A stretch of DNA of 8,452 nt from Gammaproteobacteria bacterium (GTDB lineage: Bacteria; Pseudomonadota; Gammaproteobacteria; UBA6429; Thiohalophilaceae): positions 1-8,452 of the forward strand of contig DRJN01000324.1 in assembly GCA_011052165.1 (NCBI GenBank), in the 5' to 3' direction. Below are positions 4,795 to 8,452 of this stretch, piece by piece (the stretch's first letter is position 1; each line of letters begins with the position of its first letter). Under the pieces are notes generated by a model. That model was not told where the DNA came from, made no database searches, and saw only the letters and a program-made list of their open reading frames with translations. Made by a program: the position numbers and the translations under genes.

Positions 4795-7365
4795 TTAAAG
4801 GGTATGATCTTCCTGTTGTTTTTTCAATTGGTACAGCAGCGCGAGAGCCTCGCGCGGGCTGAAATCATCAGGGCTGATTTTTTCCAGCATCGTTTCCAGT
4901 GCAGAGGGTTCAGCATCCAGGCTTGCCGATTCGCTCTGGACTGAAACTTGATCCAGCGTGGTCGGGGACGACGGTGCTTCCAATTGCGCCAGTTTGTCCT
5001 GCGCCTGCTGGATCACGGCCTGGGGGACACCGGCCAGAGCCGCGACCTGCAGGCCGTAACTCTTGCTGGCGGGGCCAGGCAGGACGTTATGCATGAAGAC
5101 AATACCGTGTTCATGCTCCACCGCGTCCAGATGCACATTGACACAGCCGGGCAGCGTTTCCGGCAGCCGGGTCAGTTCGAAATAGTGGGTGGCGAACAGG
5201 CTCCAGGCCTGGATGTCCCGCACCAGTGACCGGGCGCAGGCCCAGGCCAGGGAAAGACCATCGAAGGTGCTGGTGCCGCGACCGATTTCATCCATCAGCA
5301 CCAGGCTCTGATCGGTGGCATTGTGCAGAATATTGGCGGTCTCGGTCATTTCCACCATGAAGGTAGAGCGACCACTGGCGAGATCATCGGAGGCGCCAAT
5401 GCGGGTGAAAATACGATCGATGGGACCGATGCGCGCTGAATCAGCGGGTACGTAACTGCCGATATGCGCCATCAGCACGATTAGCGCGGTCTGACGCATA
5501 TAGGTGGATTTGCCACCCATGTTGGGACCGGTGATCAGCAGCATGCGTCGGCGGCTGTCCAGGCATATATCATTGGGGCGGAAGGGATCGGACCGTGCCT
5601 GTTCGATGACCGGGTGGCGGCCGCCAAGAATTTCCAGTCCCGGCGTCTCATCCAGGCTGGGCGGGGTCAGTTTCAGGTTTTGCGCCCGCTCTGCGAGGCA
5701 ATTGAGCACGTCCAGTTCGGCCAGGGCGCGGGCACTGTCCTGCAGCGGACTTAGATCGCTGTGCAGTGTGTCCAGCAGTTGCTCATAAAGTTGTTTTTCC
5801 CGCGCCAGAGCATGCTCGTTGGCGCTGAGCACCCGCTCCTCAAGCGCCTTGAGTTCCGGGGTGATATAGCGTTCGGCCGCCTTCAGGGTCTGGCGTCGCT
5901 GGTAGTCTTCGGGCAGGTTTTCAGAATGTAGACGGCTGACCTCGATATAATAGCCATGCACCCGGTTATAGCCCACCTTGAGGCTGTTGACGCCGCTGCG
6001 CTGGCGTTCGCGTTGTTCCAGCTCGCCGAGAAACTGACCGGCATTGGCCTGCAGGCTGCGCAGTTCATCCAGCGCCGGGTCGTAGCCGGGAGCGATGACG
6101 CCGCCGTCACGGATTAATAGCGGTGGGGAGTCGATGAGGGCTTTTTGCAACAGACCGTGAATCTGCGGGAATTCGTGGATCTGTTTCAGTAGTTCCGCCA
6201 GCCTGCCCCCCGTTTGCCCTAGCAAACTATGAATTTCAGGCAACAGTCCCAGCGCCGTACGCAGACGACTGAGATCACGGGGACGGGCGGATTTCAGCGC
6301 AATGCGGGTGAGGATACGTTCAACATCGCCCACCTCTTGCAACAGAGGATGCAGGCTCTCAAAACGGTGCTCCTCAGCGAGGCAGGCAATCACCTGCTGG
6401 CGCTGACGCAAAACCTGCTGATCGCGCAGAGGGCGGTGAATCCAGCGGCGCAGCAGGCGGCTACCCATGGGCGTGGCGCAACGATCCAGAATCCCTGCCA
6501 GGGTGTGCTGCTGCTGACCACTCAGGCTGTGTTCCAGCTCCAGATTGCGGCGACTGGCGGCATCGAGAATAATGCTGTCTTCACGCCGCTCGACGCGCAG
6601 ATCGCGGATATGCGGCAGCAGGCCGTGCTGGGTTTCCTGCACATAATGCAGCAGGCAACCGGCTGCGCGTACCGCCAGTGGCGCCTCGTCACAGCCAAAG
6701 CCCCGCAGGTCACGGGTGCGGAATTGTTCACACAGCAGGCGGTGGGCGCTGTCAGGTTCAAAATGCCAGGGTGGTTGACGTTTCAGACAGCTCAGCGACA
6801 TCAGTCCGTCTTCTTCTGCCAGTTCATCACTGATCAGCAGTTCCGCCGGATGCAGCCGCTCAAGCTCACTGCTCAGGGCTTCACGACCGCTAACCTGCAA
6901 CAGGCAAAAACGGCCACTGGCCATATCCAGGGTCGCAATGCCGCAATCATCGACCTCTTTGAAAATGGCCACCAGCAGGTTCTCCTGCCGTTCTTCCAGC
7001 AGCGCTTCGTCAGTCAGGGTGCCGGGGGTGACAATGCGCATAACCTTGCGCTCCACCGGCCCCTTGCTGCTGGCCGGGTCGCCGATTTGTTCACAAATGG
7101 CGATAGATTTGCCTGATTTAACCAGCCGGGCAAGATAGTTGTCCACCGCATGGTAAGGTACGCCGGCCATGGGAATAGGTTCACCGGCAGACTGCCCACG
7201 GGCGGTCAGGGTGATATCGAGCAGGCTGGCAGCCTTGCGCGCATCATCGAAAAACAGTTCATAGAAATCCCCCATACGATAGAAGAGCAAAATATCAGGG
7301 TAGTCGGCCTTGATGCGCAGATATTGCTGCATCATCGGGGTGTGTTGTTCAGTTTTGCCCGTCAT
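4795..7365 (-). CDS. mutS: DNA mismatch repair protein MutS
   Basis: MutS finds mismatches and small loops, then recruits MutL through ATP-driven clamp sliding. With 856 residues it matches the E. coli length (853). The mismatch-reading domain I is at about 1-115, with the wedge motif F34-Y35-E36 in RMGDFYELFFDD. The connector, lever and clamp domains follow, with the clamp region around 425-535. The ATPase domain has Walker A GPNMGGKST (613-621), the signature stretch around 661-680 (DLASGRSTFMVEMTETANIL) and Walker B LVLMDEIGRGTST (688-700). FATHYFEL (724-731) carries the H-loop His. The tail FSPREALALLYQLK (835-848) is the C-terminal tetramerisation helix region. The start at 7365 gives the family N-terminus HTPMMQQYLRIKA. 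The upstream bases are AT-rich without a clear Shine-Dalgarno. No frameshift or missing key residue is visible. fdxA follows downstream. Confidence 0.98.
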   Translation of the reverse strand: MTGKTEQHTPMMQQYLRIKADYPDILLFYRMGDFYELFFDDARKAASLLDITLTARGQSAGEPIPMAGVPYHAVDNYLARLVKSGKSIAICEQIGDPASSKGPVERKVMRIVTPGTLTDEALLEERQENLLVAIFKEVDDCGIATLDMASGRFCLLQVSGREALSSELERLHPAELLISDELAEEDGLMSLSCLKRQPPWHFEPDSAHRLLCEQFRTRDLRGFGCDEAPLAVRAAGCLLHYVQETQHGLLPHIRDLRVERREDSIILDAASRRNLELEHSLSGQQQHTLAGILDRCATPMGSRLLRRWIHRPLRDQQVLRQRQQVIACLAEEHRFESLHPLLQEVGDVERILTRIALKSARPRDLSRLRTALGLLPEIHSLLGQTGGRLAELLKQIHEFPQIHGLLQKALIDSPPLLIRDGGVIAPGYDPALDELRSLQANAGQFLGELEQRERQRSGVNSLKVGYNRVHGYYIEVSRLHSENLPEDYQRRQTLKAAERYITPELKALEERVLSANEHALAREKQLYEQLLDTLHSDLSPLQDSARALAELDVLNCLAERAQNLKLTPPSLDETPGLEILGGRHPVIEQARSDPFRPNDICLDSRRRMLLITGPNMGGKSTYMRQTALIVLMAHIGSYVPADSARIGPIDRIFTRIGASDDLASGRSTFMVEMTETANILHNATDQSLVLMDEIGRGTSTFDGLSLAWACARSLVRDIQAWSLFATHYFELTRLPETLPGCVNVHLDAVEHEHGIVFMHNVLPGPASKSYGLQVAALAGVPQAVIQQAQDKLAQLEAPSSPTTLDQVSVQSESASLDAEPSALETMLEKISPDDFSPREALALLYQLKKQQEDHTL

Positions 7366-7392
7366 TAATCTGTATTATTTTTATATAAGTGT

Positions 7393-7421
7393 ATAATAAA
7401 TATATATTTTATTCGTTTCAG
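7393..7421 (-). promoter_or_regulatory. Candidate sigma-70 promoter of mutS-fdxA
   Basis: On the - strand, CTGAAA (plus positions 7416-7421) and TATTAT (7393-7398) are separated by exactly 17 bases, matching 4/6 and 5/6 of the sigma-70 consensus. Transcription would start near 7386, giving a leader of about 20 bases before the mutS ATG. The surrounding AT-richness makes chance matches likely. Confidence 0.4.
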
Positions 7422-7446
7422 AAATATTCATGGGATTTCATGCGTT

Positions 7447-7472
7447 TTCAAAAAAAGTGTAAGTTTTTTGAA
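7447..7472. repeat. AT-rich 9-bp inverted repeat between hipA remnant and mutS
   Basis: TTCAAAAAA (7447-7455) pairs with TTTTTTGAA (7464-7472) around an 8-base loop. The stem is almost all A/T, so a stable RNA terminator is unlikely, though it might separate the hipBA remnant from mutS or bind a protein. Apart from this and the candidate mutS promoter I see nothing in 7366-7525. Confidence 0.3.
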
Positions 7473-7525
7473 TAGCAATTATATCTTATGAGAGAGCAAT
7501 TTATCTGGAAAAGCTGTGTTTATGA

Positions 7526-7738
7526 CTATAAATGAAAAAGTGCGACTAAATCCCCTGGGGTTCTATTCCCCGCCGCTTGCGGCGTAATATCGTGAGGTGA
7601 GCGAGGATCACCTTTAAATTCATCTGCAAAGCTCAGAACATTCCGTCCGTTTTGAAAACCGGCCAAATAACCTACCAGTCTGTCATGCAGGGTAAGTTTA
7701 AGAACATTCATTTCTTCTATTCTATCGTTTGGGCTCAT
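7526..7738 (-). pseudogene. hipA: Truncated HipA-type toxin (N-terminal fragment)
   Basis: HipA toxins are serine/threonine kinases of about 430 residues that inactivate glutamyl-tRNA synthetase and drive persistence. Only about 70 codons remain here (about 61 if the second ATG at 7711 is used). The stretch LKLTLHDRLVGYLAG, followed by NVLSFADEFKGDP, resembles the HipA N-terminal subdomain (strand, VG-L, hydrophobic F-D-E, DP). The expected P-LSLSLP continuation is missing. After GDPRSP the frame runs into an unrelated tail across a GC-rich palindrome and stops at 7526. No kinase motifs follow in any frame I read before mutS. The ATG overlaps the antitoxin stop (ATGA), as in intact hipBA operons. 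I infer a decayed toxin gene. A short independent protein is less likely. Confidence 0.6.
7552..7584. repeat. GC-rich palindrome at the hipA breakpoint
   Basis: CGCCGC-TT-GCGGCG (7571-7584) is a perfect inverted repeat, preceded by CCCC-T-GGGG (7552-7560). The block is sharply more GC-rich than its surroundings. It encodes the tail of the truncated HipA frame just after the last family-like residues. It looks like a REP-type dispersed element or an excision scar (inference). Confidence 0.45.
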
Positions 7739-8079
7739 TCATCCTTCCCTAGTAAATTCTTCCATGGATCATTTGCGAGTGTGCTTTCCTCATTGCGCTT
7801 ATCATCTTTATTTTTTAACGGTGATGATAAAAACTCGCCATGCTTTAATTGATCATTTTTTAGAATGGCTTCTACCATGCTGAGCTTTTCTGTCGGGATC
7901 AGCATCAATTCGCTGTTGAGTCCTTTGGCAATGAGTTCAAGGGTATTTAACCTGGGGTTTCCCTTGGATTCTAAATGCTGGTATTGCTGACGCGATACGC
8001 CAATTCGCAGCATCATGTCCTTTTGTTTCAGGCCAAGGGCTAATCTGCGTTCTTTTAGTTGTTGAAGTAACGATTTCAT
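7735..8079 (-). CDS. hipB: HipB-type antitoxin, Xre-family HTH regulator
   Basis: This 114-residue protein has an N-terminal Xre/Cro helix-turn-helix: KERRLALGLKQKDM (9-22) leads into the recognition part RIGVSRQQYQHLE (25-37), then the domain closes with LNTLELIAKGL (44-54). HipB binds the hipBA operator and neutralises the HipA kinase. The charged linker (about 80-100) and the ending NDPWKNLLGKDE resemble HipB-type antitoxins that precede HipA. Its TGA stop overlaps the ATG of the truncated hipA, which supports the pairing. The reading frame is intact even though the toxin is not. An orphan antitoxin can still act as a repressor or neutralise related toxins elsewhere. The ATG at 8079 has no strong Shine-Dalgarno. 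Upstream lie repeated TTGCTT elements overlapping a promoter. The gene is more AT-rich than the genes from ogt to mutS, suggesting transfer. Confidence 0.8.
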   Translation of the reverse strand: MKSLLQQLKERRLALGLKQKDMMLRIGVSRQQYQHLESKGNPRLNTLELIAKGLNSELMLIPTEKLSMVEAILKNDQLKHGEFLSSPLKNKDDKRNEESTLANDPWKNLLGKDE

Positions 8080-8095
8080 AATAGAAAATGTATAT

Positions 8096-8161
8096 GTTGC
8101 TTTATCAATATAAGAAATATATTAGTTGCTTTTTATTTGAAAAGCAATATATGTATTGCTA
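8096..8161 (-). promoter_or_regulatory. hipB promoter with repeated TTGCTT operator half-sites
   Basis: On the - strand TTGCTT (plus 8142-8147) and TAATAT (8119-8124) are 17 bases apart and form a -35/-10 pair pointing at hipB. The pair overlaps an 8-bp inverted repeat TTGCTTTT (8126-8133) / AAAAGCAA (8140-8147). Further TTGCT half-sites lie at 8097 and 8156, so three same-orientation copies (8097, 8126, 8156) are spaced 29 and 30 bases, close to three helical turns. HipB proteins repress their own operon through several spaced operators, so autoregulation is likely. Confidence 0.55.
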
Positions 8162-8252
8162 TTTTAAGATAAATACACCTTCAAAGATGTCATGTTTATA
8201 GAAGTAAGAACTTGCGGCTATGAAGCCCGGAAAAATGATTCTGACTGACTTA

Positions 8253-8452
8253 TTAGGTGAGGCCAGATTGCAGCTTCAGAAACTTAAGAAAATCAGGACG
8301 TTGCCCTGCTACAGAATTAAAAGAAGAAAAACAAAAAGAGTCCTTATCAACGGCTGATGTAACAGAAACTGGATAATTTGCAGGCAGGATGCTAAATTGC
8401 CCGTCCATTTTTCCATACTCCGTAAACGCATGCCCGGGAAACTCCACATTCG
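8253..8452 (-). CDS. C-terminal part of an unidentified protein (partial)
   Basis: A - strand frame is open from the right edge of the window to a TAA at 8253-8255, giving about 65 visible residues ending RPDFLKFLKLQSGLT. A GTG at 8447 could be a start, but the frame continues to the edge, so this is more likely the end of a longer gene. It includes FPGHAFTEYGKMDGQFSI and SFCFSSFNSV, with a mixed residue composition that looks protein-like. I do not recognise a family. It lies 173 bases upstream of hipB on the same strand. A chance open frame remains possible, since a shorter + strand frame overlaps it. Confidence 0.35.
   Translation of the reverse strand, partial: NVEFPGHAFTEYGKMDGQFSILPANYPVSVTSAVDKDSFCFSSFNSVAGQRPDFLKFLKLQSGLT

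Noticed and set aside
6229..7116. 295-codon + strand frame opposite mutS
   Set aside because: Antisense shadow of the MutS coding sequence, caused by codon bias.
8220..8357. 45-codon + strand frame (MKPGKMILTDLL...)
   Set aside because: No ribosome site, very basic tail, and it overlaps the longer - strand frame; too weak to list.

Overview
This window looks like chromosomal DNA of a gammaproteobacterium. XerD, DsbC, MutS and the 7Fe ferredoxin FdxA all resemble their Pseudomonas, Azotobacter or E. coli counterparts. The xerD-dsbC pair and the mutS/fdxA pair are also neighbours in Pseudomonas (established knowledge). I cannot assign a genus. Base composition is moderately GC-rich up to about 7365 and clearly AT-rich after that.

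Layout. Positions 1-56 hold the 3' end of an unidentified + strand gene, followed by a cluster of GTTCCC/GGGAAC hairpins (about 107-166). Two - strand envelope genes follow: a short FliL-like protein with a signal peptide (1554-1156) and, downstream of it, a LytM/M23-domain protein (1077-202) in which one expected active-site His reads as Tyr. Divergent from these is the + strand series ogt (DNA methyl-adduct repair) and xerD (chromosome dimer resolution), which overlap by 8 bases. dsbC (periplasmic disulfide isomerase) comes next with its own leader.

The stretch 3995-4450 has no convincing protein gene but is rich in structure. It contains a 25-bp near-perfect palindrome whose core is a perfect TGTGA-N6-TCACA (CRP/Vfr-type) site. 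After that come about 230 bases with nine GGA triplets and no TCC, several of the GGAs in small hairpin loops, ending in a strong + strand rho-independent terminator. This is the signature of a CsrB/RsmZ-type RNA that sequesters CsrA/RsmA. It lies next to fdxA, where rsmZ sits in Pseudomonas. It is the most interesting element here.

On the - strand, mutS (mismatch repair) and fdxA are separated by 20 bases and are probably co-transcribed. Beyond mutS the AT-rich segment 7366-8452 carries a toxin-antitoxin remnant. A complete HipB-type antitoxin overlaps (ATGA) a HipA-type toxin cut to about 60-70 residues, and the loss of homology coincides with a GC-rich palindrome. Upstream of hipB is a promoter embedded in repeated TTGCTT half-sites, which probably serve autoregulation. 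The last 200 bases hold the C-terminal end of an unidentified - strand reading frame.
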